Made by a program: the position numbers and the translations under genes. From Methylocystis sp. (GTDB lineage: Bacteria; Pseudomonadota; Alphaproteobacteria; Rhizobiales; Beijerinckiaceae): DNA of 64,000 nucleotides. Below the pieces are notes generated by a model. It ran no database searches. It was not told where the DNA came from and saw nothing but the letters and a program-made list of their open reading frames with translations. This document shows, piece after piece, positions 23,929-33,470 of this stretch. The stretch's first letter is position 1; every line of letters begins with the position of its first letter. The DNA is taken from positions 124,001 through 188,000 of the forward strand of contig PERY01000003.1 in NCBI GenBank assembly GCA_002929055.1, read 5' to 3'.

Positions 23929-25644
23929 ATGACGACCTACCGCGCGCCGCTCCCTGACATTCTCTTCTCGCTCCGGCTCGCCGCGGGCGCCGACGCCGAG
24001 GAGCTCTACGCCGACATAGCCGGGGGCGTCGCCGAGCAGACGCTGACCGAGGCCGCCAAATTCGCCGAGGAGCAGCTTCTGCCGCTGGACCGCAAGGGCG
24101 ATCTTGCGGGCGTGCGCTACGCCGACCGCGCCGTGACGACTGCGCCCGGCTGGCGCGAAGCCTATGCCGGGTGGCGCGACGGCGGCTGGAACGCCATCGC
24201 AGCGAAGCCAGAATATGGCGGCGTGGGTCTGCCCGCGCTGCTCAACGCCGCCTGCACGGAAATCTGGAACGCTGCGAACATCTCCTTCGCCCTCTGCCCG
24301 CTGCTCGGCCACGGCGCCATCGAGGCGCTCGAGGCCCATGCGAGCGAGGCGCTCAAGGAAACCTATCTGCGCAAGCTGGTCAGCGGCGAATGGACCGGGA
24401 CCATGAATCTCACCGAACCGCAGGCGGGCACCGATCTCGCGCTGCTGCGCACCCGCGCCGAGCGTAACGTAGACGGCTCCTACCGGCTGACGGGCCAGAA
24501 GATTTACATCACCTATGGCGAGCACGATCTTGCCGACAACATCGCGCATCTCGTGCTCGCCCGCCTGCCGGACGCGCCGGCGGGGGTGAAGGGCATTTCG
24601 CTCTTCCTTGCCCCGAAATTCCTGCCAGACGAAGCAGGCGCCTTCACGCGCCGCAATGCGCTGCACTGCGCGGGCGTCGAACACAAACTCGGCATCCACG
24701 CCGCGCCGACCTGCACCATGATTTACGAGGACGCCATCGGCTTCCTCATCGGCGAAGAAAACAACGGGCTCGCCTGCATGTTCACCATGATGAACAATGC
24801 GCGGCTGTCAGTGGGCGTTCAGGGCGTGGCGCTGGCCGAACGCGCGACCCAGGCGGCGCTGGCCTATGCGCGCGAACGCAAGCAGGGACGAGCGCCAGGC
24901 GCCGCCGGGACGAGCGCCATCATCGAACATCCGGATGTCGCGCGCATGCTGCTGACGATGGCGAGCCTCACCGCCGCGTCGCGCCTCATCTGCTTCGAGA
25001 CGGCCGCATCGCTCGACCGTGCGCATCGCGCCAAGTCGCAAGAAGCGGACGAACGCGCGAGCCTGCTCACGCCTGTCGCCAAGGCTTTCGCGACCGACAT
25101 CGCCAATGAGGTCACGTCGCTGGCCGTGCAGGTCTTCGGCGGCATGGGCTACGTCGAGGAAACAGGCGTCGCCCAGCTCATGCGCGACGCGCGCATCTGC
25201 GCCATCTACGAAGGCACGAACGGCATACAGGCCATCGACCTTGTAGGTCGCAAATTGCTCATGTCCGGCGGCGCGGCGTTGACGCGCGAGATTCAGGACA
25301 TGCGCGCGCTCGCGCGGGAAAGCCATTACGCGGCGGTGGCCGAAGCGGTCGAGGCTCTGGCGCAGGCGAGCGTCTACATGGCGGGCGCGATGACGTCGTC
25401 TCCCGCCGAGGCCCTCGCCGGCGCAACGCCCTATCTGCGGCTCTTCGCGCTCGCGCGCGGCGCGACGCTGCTCGAGAAAGCCGCCCGGCTCGCGCGCCGC
25501 GAGAATGACGCCAACGCCGCGCGCTACGAGATGCTTGCGCATTTCTTCGCAAGGAACATCGTCGTCGCGGCGCCGGGACTGGCGAAAATGGTGACGGAGG
25601 GGGCGGCTTCGGTGACGGACGGAAAGGCGGCTTTTTCAGCCTGA
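23929..25644 (+). CDS. Acyl-CoA dehydrogenase
   Basis: A 571-residue flavin-dependent acyl-CoA dehydrogenase of the long type that carries an extra C-terminal domain; such proteins are often annotated as DmdC-like, although DMSP metabolism is not implied. The FAD/substrate motif GTMNLTEPQAGTDLALLRTRA, the KIYITYGEHDL segment and the C-terminal YEGTNGIQAIDLVGRK are present. The Glu of YEGTNG (near residue 430) is the likely catalytic base. The ATG at 23929 follows GAGGCTGAA. Probable role: an oxidation step in fatty-acid or short branched acyl-CoA breakdown. It stands alone, with a palindromic repeat downstream. Confidence 0.9.
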   Translation: MTTYRAPLPDILFSLRLAAGADAEELYADIAGGVAEQTLTEAAKFAEEQLLPLDRKGDLAGVRYADRAVTTAPGWREAYAGWRDGGWNAIAAKPEYGGVGLPALLNAACTEIWNAANISFALCPLLGHGAIEALEAHASEALKETYLRKLVSGEWTGTMNLTEPQAGTDLALLRTRAERNVDGSYRLTGQKIYITYGEHDLADNIAHLVLARLPDAPAGVKGISLFLAPKFLPDEAGAFTRRNALHCAGVEHKLGIHAAPTCTMIYEDAIGFLIGEENNGLACMFTMMNNARLSVGVQGVALAERATQAALAYARERKQGRAPGAAGTSAIIEHPDVARMLLTMASLTAASRLICFETAASLDRAHRAKSQEADERASLLTPVAKAFATDIANEVTSLAVQVFGGMGYVEETGVAQLMRDARICAIYEGTNGIQAIDLVGRKLLMSGGAALTREIQDMRALARESHYAAVAEAVEALAQASVYMAGAMTSSPAEALAGATPYLRLFALARGATLLEKAARLARRENDANAARYEMLAHFFARNIVVAAPGLAKMVTEGAASVTDGKAAFSA

Positions 25645-25647
25645 AGC

Positions 25648-25729
25648 CGTCATTGCGAGGAACGAAGCGACGCAGCGTTTCAGACCAACCTCCGCTGCTC
25701 TGGATTGCTTCGCTTCCCTCGCAAGGACG
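25648..25729. repeat. Palindromic repeat, REP-like, copy 2
   Basis: It begins CGTCATTGCGAGGAACGAAGC and ends with CTGGATTGCTTCGC and CTCGCAAGGACG, related to the copy at 17968-18050 but more diverged at its 3' end. It lies between the acyl-CoA dehydrogenase and convergent glpD genes, where it could act as a bidirectional hairpin. Confidence 0.8.
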
Positions 25730-25731
25730 CG

Positions 25732-27195
25732 TCACCCGTCCATGTGATCGCGTAACGCCGCCTGCTGCTCTGCGCTCATATGCAAGCCCAGCTTCGAGCG
25801 GCGCCACAGCACGTCATCCGCCGTTCGCGCCCATTCGTTTTCGACGAGGTAACGCAGTTCCGCTTCGGTGAGGCCGCTGCCGAAATCGCGGCCGAGATCG
25901 TCCATCGAGCGCGCGCCCTTCAGCCAAAGCTGCGCGCGCGTTCCATAGGCGCGGGCGAGACGCAACGCGAGCGCATCGCCGAGGAAAGGCTTCGACGCTT
26001 TGAGCGCGACGAGATATTCCTCGAAGGAATCCATCTCGCCGCCCGGGAGAGCCGCGGCCTCCGTCCAGGCCTCTCCATGCGCCGGCAGGAAGCGGCGCAA
26101 TTCGTCCAGCGCATGTTCGGCGAGGCGGCGGGCCGTGGTGATCTTGCCACCGAAGATGGAAAGAACCGGCGCGCCCTCCTCCGGCGCATCGAGATCGAAA
26201 GCATAGTCGCGCGTGATGGTGGAGGCCTTCAGCGCGCCGTCGTCATAGAGCGGCCGCAGGCCGGCGTAACTCCAGACGATGTCGCCCCGCGCAACCGGCC
26301 TGCGCAGAAAATGATTGATCGAGCCAAGTAGATAATCCGTCTCCGCCTCGCTGATCGCAACCGGCCCCGGCTCGCCCTCGTAAGGAACGTCCGTTGTGCC
26401 AATGAGGGTGAAGTCGCGCTCATATGGAATGGCGAAAACGATGCGCCCGTCCGGGTTCTGGAGAATATATGCCTGTTCGCCCTCGAAGAGCTTGCGCGTG
26501 ACGAGATGCGATCCCTTCACCAGCCGCACGTGCTTTCGCGAATGAACATGCAGCGCGCCTTCGATCACGTCCGAAACCCACGGCCCGGCGCCGTTGACCA
26601 GCGCGCGCGCCTCGATCTGTGCGCCGCCTTCCAAAGTCGCGACCCAATGTTCGCCCTTGCGCCTGGCCTGCGTCAGCCTTGTCCCGACGCTGATCGCCGC
26701 GCCGCGCTCCTTCGCGTCTAGCGCGTTGAGCACGACGAGGCGCGAATCCTCCACCCAGCAGTCCGCGTAAGTGAAGCCGACGCTGTAGCTGTTGCGCAAG
26801 GGCGCGCCGAGCGCATTGCCCTTGAGCGACACCATATGCGAGCCCTCCAGCCGCTTGCGGCGCGCAAGGTGGTCGTAAAGGAAGAGCCCGAGCCGCAGCA
26901 TCCACACGGGGCGCAGGCCCTTTTCGTGCGGCAGGACGAATTTCAGCGGCCAGATGATGTGCGGCGCGGCGGCGAGCAGCAATTCGCGCTCGGCCAGCGC
27001 CTCATGGACGAGGCGGAACTCGTAGAGTTCGAGATAGCGCAGGCCGCCGTGGATGAGCTTCGTGGAGGCGGAGGACGTGCCGCTCGCGAGATCGTTCTGC
27101 TCGACGAGGCGGACAGAAAGCCCCCGCCCCGCGGCGTCGCGCGCAATGGCGCAGCCGTTGACCCCGCCGCCGATGATGAGAAGATCGTATAACAT
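25732..27195 (-). CDS. glpD: Aerobic glycerol-3-phosphate dehydrogenase
   Basis: GlpD oxidises sn-glycerol 3-phosphate to dihydroxyacetone phosphate at the inner membrane with FAD and passes electrons to quinone. The 487-residue protein has the N-terminal FAD motif DLLIIGGGVNGCAIARDAAGRG cut here to its core GGGVNG (about 9-14), SGTSSASTKLIHGGLRYLE and IGTTDVPYEGE. The C-terminal cap includes LSIFGGKITTARRLAE and NEWARTADDVLWRRSKLG. The ATG at 27195 is chosen; MGQSERR at 27216 is the alternative. No glpK or glpF is adjacent, so it probably serves phospholipid turnover rather than growth on glycerol. Confidence 0.93.
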   Translation of the reverse strand: MLYDLLIIGGGVNGCAIARDAAGRGLSVRLVEQNDLASGTSSASTKLIHGGLRYLELYEFRLVHEALAERELLLAAAPHIIWPLKFVLPHEKGLRPVWMLRLGLFLYDHLARRKRLEGSHMVSLKGNALGAPLRNSYSVGFTYADCWVEDSRLVVLNALDAKERGAAISVGTRLTQARRKGEHWVATLEGGAQIEARALVNGAGPWVSDVIEGALHVHSRKHVRLVKGSHLVTRKLFEGEQAYILQNPDGRIVFAIPYERDFTLIGTTDVPYEGEPGPVAISEAETDYLLGSINHFLRRPVARGDIVWSYAGLRPLYDDGALKASTITRDYAFDLDAPEEGAPVLSIFGGKITTARRLAEHALDELRRFLPAHGEAWTEAAALPGGEMDSFEEYLVALKASKPFLGDALALRLARAYGTRAQLWLKGARSMDDLGRDFGSGLTEAELRYLVENEWARTADDVLWRRSKLGLHMSAEQQAALRDHMDG

Positions 27196-27271
27196 GCGCC
27201 GCTCTGATTGGCCCATGCTCAATCTAAGGCGGAAGCGGGCGCGCGCAAGGAAAGACGCTGCTGTCGAGGCC

Positions 27272-27303
27272 AAAGAAAAAGCCGCCCCGAAACCGGGACG
27301 GCT
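27272..27303 (-). terminator. Terminator after rhlE-like helicase gene
   Basis: On the minus strand AGCCGTCCCG pairs with CGGGGCGGCT (one G-U pair) around a GTTT loop, followed by TTTTTCTTT. It lies just after the helicase stop and upstream of glpD. Confidence 0.85.
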
Positions 27304-27311
27304 CTGATTGC

Positions 27312-28661
27312 TTAAGCCTGCGGGCGGCTGCCCTGTGGACGATTTCCGCCGCCGCTGGCCCGGCGCTTCTGGCCGTTGGCCGGACCGCCCGGACGCTGAG
27401 CGCCGGGACGTTGTCCGTCGCGATGCGGACCACCCTCGCGGCGCGGCTGACCGTTGCGGCCGGCGTTCGCCTTGGGCGCGCCGCCTCTCGGAGGCGCGCG
27501 GCGCACCGGCGTTTCATCGTCGTTGCGCGAATGGACGCTGCGGCGATCGGTGAAGGCCAGCGTCTGGCGCGTGAGCTTCTCGATCTGGCGGAGCAACGGG
27601 CGCTCGGCGTTGTCGCACAGCGAAATCGCGCGGCCCGAAGCGCCGGCGCGGGCCGTGCGGCCAATGCGATGAACGTAAGCCTCCGGGACTTCCGGCAGTT
27701 CGTAATTCACCACATGCGACACGCCATCGACGTCGATGCCGCGCGCGGCGATGTCGGTCGCGACGAGCACGCGCGTCTGGCCCTTGCGGAAGCTGTCGAG
27801 GGCGCGGATGCGCTGGCTCTGGCTCTTGTTGCCGTGGATCGCCTCGGCGCCGACTCCGGCGGCGTCGAGATGCTCCGCCACGCGATCGGCCCCGCGCTTG
27901 GTGCGGGTGAAGACGATGGCGCGGGAGATGTCCGCGTTTTTCATCAGTTCGATCAGCAGTTCGCGCTTGGCGCCGCCGTCGACGAGAAACACATGCTGGT
28001 CAACGCGCTCGGCGGTCGTGGCGACAGGCGTCACGGCGACCTCAGCGGGGTTGTGGAGCATGTCGTTCGCGAGCCCGGCGATCTCCTTCGGCATGGTGGC
28101 CGAGAAAAGCAGCGTCTGGCGCTTCTTGGGAAGCTTGGCGACGATCTGGCGGATCGGGACGATGAAGCCGAGATCCAGCATATGATCGGCTTCGTCGAGG
28201 ACGAGCACTTCGGTCATCGGCAGCTTGAGGCGGCCGCTGGCGACATGGTCGAGCAGGCGGCCCGGCGTCGCGACGAGAACGTCGAGGCCGCGCGAGAGCA
28301 TGTCGATCTGCGGGCGATGCGACACACCGCCGACGATCACGCCGACGCTCGGCCGCATGAACTTGCCATAGGCGCGGAAGCTGTCGGCGATCTGCGCCGC
28401 AAGCTCGCGCGTCGGCGCCAGCACCAGAACGCGCGTCGTGAAGGGCGCGGGGCGGCGCCTGTCGGCGGCGAGTCGCTCCAGAATCGGCAGCGCGAAGGCC
28501 GCCGTCTTGCCGGTGCCCGTCTGCGCGATGCCGAGAAGATCGCGGCCCTGCAGCAGGTAGGGGATCGCCTGCTCCTGGATGGAGGTGGGGGTCTCATAGC
28601 CTTCGCTCGCGAGGGCGCGAAGGAGAATCTCGGCGAGGCCGAGATCGGAAAATTTGGTCAC
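27312..28661 (-). CDS. rhlE: DEAD-box RNA helicase, RhlE-type
   Basis: A 449-residue ATP-dependent RNA helicase. Motif Q (FSDLGLAEILLRAL), motif I AQTGTGKT, Ia PTRELAAQ, motif II DEAD in LDEADHMLDLGF, motif III SAT, and the C-lobe motifs ATDIAARGIDVDGVSHV and HRIGRTARAG are all seen. The last 75 or so residues are rich in Arg, Gly, Pro and Asn, the basic tail usual for RhlE-like helicases that binds RNA. Probable roles are ribosome assembly and mRNA decay, including in the cold. The 256 bp upstream contain no gene. Confidence 0.92.
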   Translation of the reverse strand: MTKFSDLGLAEILLRALASEGYETPTSIQEQAIPYLLQGRDLLGIAQTGTGKTAAFALPILERLAADRRRPAPFTTRVLVLAPTRELAAQIADSFRAYGKFMRPSVGVIVGGVSHRPQIDMLSRGLDVLVATPGRLLDHVASGRLKLPMTEVLVLDEADHMLDLGFIVPIRQIVAKLPKKRQTLLFSATMPKEIAGLANDMLHNPAEVAVTPVATTAERVDQHVFLVDGGAKRELLIELMKNADISRAIVFTRTKRGADRVAEHLDAAGVGAEAIHGNKSQSQRIRALDSFRKGQTRVLVATDIAARGIDVDGVSHVVNYELPEVPEAYVHRIGRTARAGASGRAISLCDNAERPLLRQIEKLTRQTLAFTDRRSVHSRNDDETPVRRAPPRGGAPKANAGRNGQPRREGGPHRDGQRPGAQRPGGPANGQKRRASGGGNRPQGSRPQA

Positions 28662-28917
28662 GTAGCGTCTTTCATGAACGATCGCGCGCCGCAGCCTTTG
28701 CGCAGGCGCGGTTGGTTCGATCCGGTAAAAAGGGAGACTTGCCCCGCGTATCGGGCCGTCGTTTGAAACGGTAAGGGAGGCTCGACAGCAGGTCGATCGT
28801 GCTAATGAGCAATGACCGAATTACGCGGCTGGAGCGCCTCATGCTGCGGCGCAGCGCATCTTGACTACAGGAAACGCAACCTGCGGTCAATGACGGCGTT
28901 GTCGCACAGCCGGGCCG

Positions 28918-30699
28918 TCACCAATAGACCTGGGCGCGCGCCTCGAAGATATCGGGATGCGCCCCATTGAAGTAGAAGCCCTGGCGCTGCGGAAGGAAAG
29001 AGCCGACGATGTTGTAGTCGTTGAGCGGCGCCGACACATGCAGAACATGCGTCCAGTTGAACTGAAGATGGACGCCCCGCTCCGGAAACCAACTGAAGCC
29101 GAGCAGCACGTTTTCCTGTCGCCCGCCGACGACTCCGGCGTTCGCTACGACAGCCGTCGCGACCGGGTCCGGCTGAACATAGGTCGTATAAGCGAGCAGA
29201 TTGGCGAGGCCCGAACCGGAATAGGGACCGCTATTGAGATTGAAGGCGCTGTAGCGCGCGACGAGCGAGAAAGCTCCGAAACCGCCGGCGCTGACGGGCT
29301 TCCTGATCTTGGGCTCGCCGAAATTGGCGCCGTTCCTGTCCTTCACGTCGTATGTGGCGGCGCGCTCCTCGCCCGTCAGCCAATATTGGCCGAGAAGGTA
29401 ATAGCCGCTGAATCGATGGTGCGCGCCGCCGGGCGCGAAGACTCCAGAGGCGCGGGCCTGCAGCACCTTGTCCATATTGCGGTGATAGTCGGTCGCCAGA
29501 TACTCGGCCTGGAAGTCGAGCGGGCCGTATGCGCCGGCGACTTCGAGGCCGTAGGAGGTCACGTCCCGCGTGCAATGGCCTGCGGCCGCGGTGGTCGGAA
29601 TCGCCGCGAAGAGTCCGCCGAGCGCATAGGAGCCGCAAGACAGGTCAGGCGCGCCGAGCAGGCCCTGCCCGAGAATATTCGCCTCGGAGCGGATGCGGTT
29701 GCCGATCCTCAAGACCTGATCATTGCTGGCGCCTGTGGAGTCGTTCGGACGGTGATAGCGGCCGGAGACGCCGACATGCAGCAGATTGTGCTCGTCCTTG
29801 ATAGGCGCGTAAGTGGCCCTGCCCGTAAAGTCGACATATTGCGCGCCGCCGGTGGAGACCCAGCCTGCAGCTTTGGGAACCCCCCAGGTGGCGGGCGTAT
29901 TTTGCGCGGGCGAGAGAGCGGCGTCCTGAAAACTTGTCGAGAAGACGCCGACCTTGGCTGACCAGTCGTCGCCATATGCCCCCGCCGCGACGCCGAGATG
30001 GCGGGCCGGCGCGATCGCGTCGACAGCCATGGCGCGCTCGATCGTCGGGCGCCATTTCGTCGCCTGTATCGCCTCGATGCTGAAGGGCTCGAACATGTTG
30101 CCGACCATCAGATAGATCGGCGCGTTCGCGAAAGGCAGCGTGAGAGCCGGATGCTGGACCCCGAAGAAAGCGTCGCGAATGCCGCCGAGCACCTGATTGT
30201 TGCCGGTGATCTGCGCCTGGCCGGCAAAGTCGTACTGCAGCTTGTAGAACCAGACATTCGCGGCCTTGCCCTCCACCTCGAGGCGGATCTGGCGGATGCC
30301 GATGTCGTTCGAACGGCCGTTGAGCGGCTGCGTGACGCCGCCCCCGTCGACGATGACGCGGCCGCCAAACTTGAAGCTGTACGCCTTGTCCTCCGTCTCG
30401 ACGAAAAGGCCGTTTCTGAAGCTGACGAAAACCGGCGGCGGGGGCGGCGCTGCGCGCGAGTCGGCCTTGCCCTTGGCGGCATTGGCGACATTCGTCGCCT
30501 TGTCGGCGGACGTCGTGGCCGCCCTGGCCTGCGCCTTCGCCTCGCGCGCTTCCTTGCGAAGCTTGGCGATCTCGGATTCAAGCGCGCGGAGCCGCGCTTC
30601 GATGGCGTTGACGCTGGTTGCAGCCTCGGCCGTCGTCGCCGCCAAAAGAATGCCGAGAGCGCCAACGAGGGCGATCCGATTCTTTGTCAACGACGACAT
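28918..30699 (-). CDS. OprO/OprP-like outer-membrane porin
   Basis: A 593-residue porin with a signal peptide (cleavage after TTAEA), a short coiled coil (residues about 30-75, Ala/Lys/Glu-rich) that trimeric porins of this type use in the periplasm, a Pro stretch (PPPPP), and a beta-barrel starting FVETEDKAYSFKFGGRVIVDGGG. It ends in an aromatic residue (QVYW), as outer-membrane proteins do for BAM recognition. It resembles the phosphate-selective OprO/OprP family, but anion selectivity cannot be concluded from sequence. A second porin of the same kind lies at 31590-33173 with a Sel1 protein between them. Confidence 0.85.
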   Translation of the reverse strand: MSSLTKNRIALVGALGILLAATTAEAATSVNAIEARLRALESEIAKLRKEAREAKAQARAATTSADKATNVANAAKGKADSRAAPPPPPVFVSFRNGLFVETEDKAYSFKFGGRVIVDGGGVTQPLNGRSNDIGIRQIRLEVEGKAANVWFYKLQYDFAGQAQITGNNQVLGGIRDAFFGVQHPALTLPFANAPIYLMVGNMFEPFSIEAIQATKWRPTIERAMAVDAIAPARHLGVAAGAYGDDWSAKVGVFSTSFQDAALSPAQNTPATWGVPKAAGWVSTGGAQYVDFTGRATYAPIKDEHNLLHVGVSGRYHRPNDSTGASNDQVLRIGNRIRSEANILGQGLLGAPDLSCGSYALGGLFAAIPTTAAAGHCTRDVTSYGLEVAGAYGPLDFQAEYLATDYHRNMDKVLQARASGVFAPGGAHHRFSGYYLLGQYWLTGEERAATYDVKDRNGANFGEPKIRKPVSAGGFGAFSLVARYSAFNLNSGPYSGSGLANLLAYTTYVQPDPVATAVVANAGVVGGRQENVLLGFSWFPERGVHLQFNWTHVLHVSAPLNDYNIVGSFLPQRQGFYFNGAHPDIFEARAQVYW

Positions 30700-30790
30700 G
30701 ACTGAACCTCATTCAGGAAAGCGACGTTCATATTCGGGCAAAATGTGGCGAAAAGGCGCGCCCGATCGCGGCCGACGCGCCGGCTTTTCG

Positions 30791-31501
30791 TCAGCCGCAA
30801 TCCTTGAACTTCGATTCCTTGCACTTTTTAGCCATCGCCTGAGCCTTGGCGATGTCCTCGGCGGACAGCCCCTTTCCGGCCATGTCCTGAGCGGCTTTCT
30901 TCTCGGTCAGGCTCATCGGCAGGGACTCCAGCCCGAGGCTCGTCCACATGAATCCACGCAGCGCGTCGGGATCGACGCCCTGGCCGACGACATACATGGT
31001 TCCAAGGTTGAGCTGCGATTCAGGGTCGCCCTGCACTGCGGCAAGGCGCATCCACTTGATGGCTTCCTTGTAGTCTTGAGGAACGCCGTCGCCCTCGTAG
31101 AACATGGTGGCGACATTGGCCTGCGCCGCCGCGACGCCCTGCCCCGCCGCAGCAAGGTTCCATTTCATCGCTTCCTTGTAGTCGCGCTGAACGACCTGGC
31201 CTTCGAGATACATGGTGCCGAGATTCGCCTGCGCCGCGGCATTGCCATGCTCGGCCGCGAGCTTGGTCCATCTCAGCGACTCCTTGGGGTCGGCCGGAAC
31301 GCCCTTGCCCACGGCGTAGATTGCGCCGAGCTCGGCCTGCGCCCGTGCGTCGCCCTTCTCGGCCAGCGGCTTGAGCAGCTTCAAAGCCGCCGCGTAATCG
31401 CCCTTCTGGGCCGCCGCGGTCGCCGCCGCGTAATCGTCCGCAAGCGCGGCCCCTGAGAACGCCATCAGGAGAAGCGCGGCGGCGTAATTGCGTATCGACA
31501 T
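30791..31501 (-). CDS. Periplasmic Sel1-like repeat protein
   Basis: A 236-residue protein with a signal peptide (cleavage after GAALA) and four to five Sel1-type TPR repeats, for example AAALKLLKPLAEKGDARAQ, SLRWTKLAAEHGNAAAQ and AIKWMRLAAVQGDPESQ. The C-terminus is Lys- and Cys-rich (KKCKESKFKDCG). Sel1 proteins act as scaffolds for protein complexes at the envelope or in signalling. It is flanked by two porin genes on the same strand, with a hairpin between it and the upstream porin, so co-transcription is uncertain. Confidence 0.85.
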   Translation of the reverse strand: MSIRNYAAALLLMAFSGAALADDYAAATAAAQKGDYAAALKLLKPLAEKGDARAQAELGAIYAVGKGVPADPKESLRWTKLAAEHGNAAAQANLGTMYLEGQVVQRDYKEAMKWNLAAAGQGVAAAQANVATMFYEGDGVPQDYKEAIKWMRLAAVQGDPESQLNLGTMYVVGQGVDPDALRGFMWTSLGLESLPMSLTEKKAAQDMAGKGLSAEDIAKAQAMAKKCKESKFKDCG

Positions 31502-31525
31502 TCGCTGGACCCTTTGAAAGCAGCA

Positions 31526-31552
31526 GAACGCCCCCGGCTGCCGGGGGCGTTC
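31526..31552 (-). terminator. Hairpin between porin and Sel1 genes
   Basis: A 12-bp perfect stem, GAACGCCCCCGG with CCGGGGGCGTTC, around a three-base loop. It lies after the stop of the minus-strand porin at 31590. The T content after the stem is modest on both strands, so it may terminate only partly. Confidence 0.7.
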
Positions 31553-31589
31553 TTCATTCTTGCACTCAAGCTGGCCTTTTCAAGACAGC

Positions 31590-33173
31590 TTAGTAGTTCC
31601 ACTGGAGCTGCATGCGCAGCAGGTCGGCGTTGAACTGGCGGTAGGGCGCCGCGCCGACGTTGGTGCGAGACATCTTGACGTAAGCCGCAGTGAACTCGAC
31701 TTCCGGCAGCGGCTGCCATTCGACGCCGACATCAAGCTCATGCAGGCGCTGCAGCGGCGCGTTGGTCTCGAACTTCGAGCCGCCGTTGTAGTACTGCCAC
31801 TGGACGTAGGGGAAGAAGGTGCCGAGACCGAACTCGTGGTCGTCGTATTTATAGTTCGCGAGGAAGTAGCCGCCGTTGAGGTTGCCAGTCTTGATGAACA
31901 TCTGGGTCTGGTCGAGCACCGGCCCGCGACCCCAGTTCCACTCAGCCTGGAAACCGAAGGGCTGGGGATAGATGACCGCCGTGACTGCGACGCGCTCGTC
32001 CTTGATGCCCTGACAGCCGTTGACGCAGCTCGGACCCCAGGCGCCGGCGGCCGGATAGTTGCCAAGCACGAAGTTCGAGAGGTTGTTGTAGCCCGGCGCG
32101 TTGACGAAGGGCGTCAGCGCGGCGGGATACCCGGCCGGACGGAAGCCCGCGGTCGACGTCGCCATCCCGAGCGACGGCGTGATGGAGCCCGTCACCGGCA
32201 TGAAGCGGCCCGTGTAGGCCTGGATCGAGGCTTCGACGACCTGACCATTTTCGAAGACGTAGGGATAGGTGAAGCGGCCGACGATATGAACGTTGCGGTT
32301 CAGATCGATACGGTTCGCGCCCTGGCCGTTGTAGATGCCCAGCGCGAACATGCCGTAGTCGCCGGAACCCTTCAGATTGTTCTTCACGAGGTCGCGGAAC
32401 AGCTTCCGCATGTGCTCGGGCGCATAGTAGAAGAAGATGCCCAGATCACGTTCGTCGCGGCAGCAGCTGTTGATCGCATCCGGACGATCGAGCGTCAGAC
32501 GATTCTGAGACGACTGCATGTTGGTGAAGCCGTACGGAATCTTCGACTGACCGACGCGGAAGCGGAACTCCTTCTTCTCGTCGATCGAGATGTCGGCGTA
32601 GGCGTCGCGAAGCTGCGCGAAATAGCCCGCGGCGTTGCCGTAGGTGCCCACCTGGTTGTTGTAGAAGAAATAACGCGCGTCCGTGACGTTCGTCGGATTC
32701 GGGCTGAAGGAGTTCGGCGGGCTCGAGGCCAGATCGGGCTGGATGTAGATGTAGAGATGATCCGTCACGTCGCCGCTGAAGATCAAACGCATCCGGCGGA
32801 TCAGGAAGTTCTGCCGCGGACCGAGCGAGCGGTCGCCGGTGCTGAAGATGTCGTTATACTGGGTGCCGCTGATGATGTTGTTATAGCGCATCTGCGTATA
32901 GCCGCGCAGACTGATCTTCTCATACCAGTGCTTGGGCGCATCCGGCGCATGACCGGCGACGGCGGCCGGCGCGGCGTGAGCGGCGGCGGCATGCGCCGCA
33001 GCCTCGGCCTTCGCGGCGCGTCGGGCGGCGCTCTCCTCGGCCTCGAGCTTGTTCAGTCGCGCCTTGAGCGCGCGGATTTCAGCGGAGGTGTCCGCCGCCG
33101 CAGGAGCGGCGAAGGCGGCAGCGAGACCGAACGCCGCAAGGGCGAGGGCTCGAGGTTTTACTCGGAAATTCAT
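31590..33173 (-). CDS. OprO/OprP-like outer-membrane porin
   Basis: A 527-residue porin with a signal peptide (cleavage after PAAA near residue 27), a coiled coil (EIRALKARLNKLEAEESAARR), an Ala/His-rich linker and a barrel beginning WYEKISLRGYTQMRYNN. Barrel strands of the phosphate-selective porin type follow (FRFRVGQSKIPYGFTNMQSSQ). It ends MQLQWNY with the terminal aromatic. The ATG at 33173 gives a proper signal sequence and follows GGGGAAAGAG. An in-frame extension to 33299 is rejected. It is probably an abundant general or anion porin. It is divergent from the MFS gene over a 297-bp region in which I see no further gene. Confidence 0.88.
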   Translation of the reverse strand: MNFRVKPRALALAAFGLAAAFAAPAAADTSAEIRALKARLNKLEAEESAARRAAKAEAAAHAAAAHAAPAAVAGHAPDAPKHWYEKISLRGYTQMRYNNIISGTQYNDIFSTGDRSLGPRQNFLIRRMRLIFSGDVTDHLYIYIQPDLASSPPNSFSPNPTNVTDARYFFYNNQVGTYGNAAGYFAQLRDAYADISIDEKKEFRFRVGQSKIPYGFTNMQSSQNRLTLDRPDAINSCCRDERDLGIFFYYAPEHMRKLFRDLVKNNLKGSGDYGMFALGIYNGQGANRIDLNRNVHIVGRFTYPYVFENGQVVEASIQAYTGRFMPVTGSITPSLGMATSTAGFRPAGYPAALTPFVNAPGYNNLSNFVLGNYPAAGAWGPSCVNGCQGIKDERVAVTAVIYPQPFGFQAEWNWGRGPVLDQTQMFIKTGNLNGGYFLANYKYDDHEFGLGTFFPYVQWQYYNGGSKFETNAPLQRLHELDVGVEWQPLPEVEFTAAYVKMSRTNVGAAPYRQFNADLLRMQLQWNY

Positions 33174-33470
33174 AGGCTCTTTCCCCACAGTTAACTTCCG
33201 GGAGCGACTGAAGCCGTCTGGACATGACAGCTCCGTGACAAACTGGACCGTACGCAAACTGTGACAGCAGACTCGAACCTTGCTGTGTCTCATATGCAAC
33301 AGTTTTAACGCTTACACCGCTGATTCGGGTGGCGAAACAGCCACAGTATCCTGTCATGTTAACGTTGCGGAGGAGGTTTTCGGCGCCGTTTCGCCACAAT
33401 CGCCTCGCGCCTTGCCGGGCGGTTGCGTTGCCGCTATCGGAAGGGCGACCCTTCAACCTCAAGGCCGATC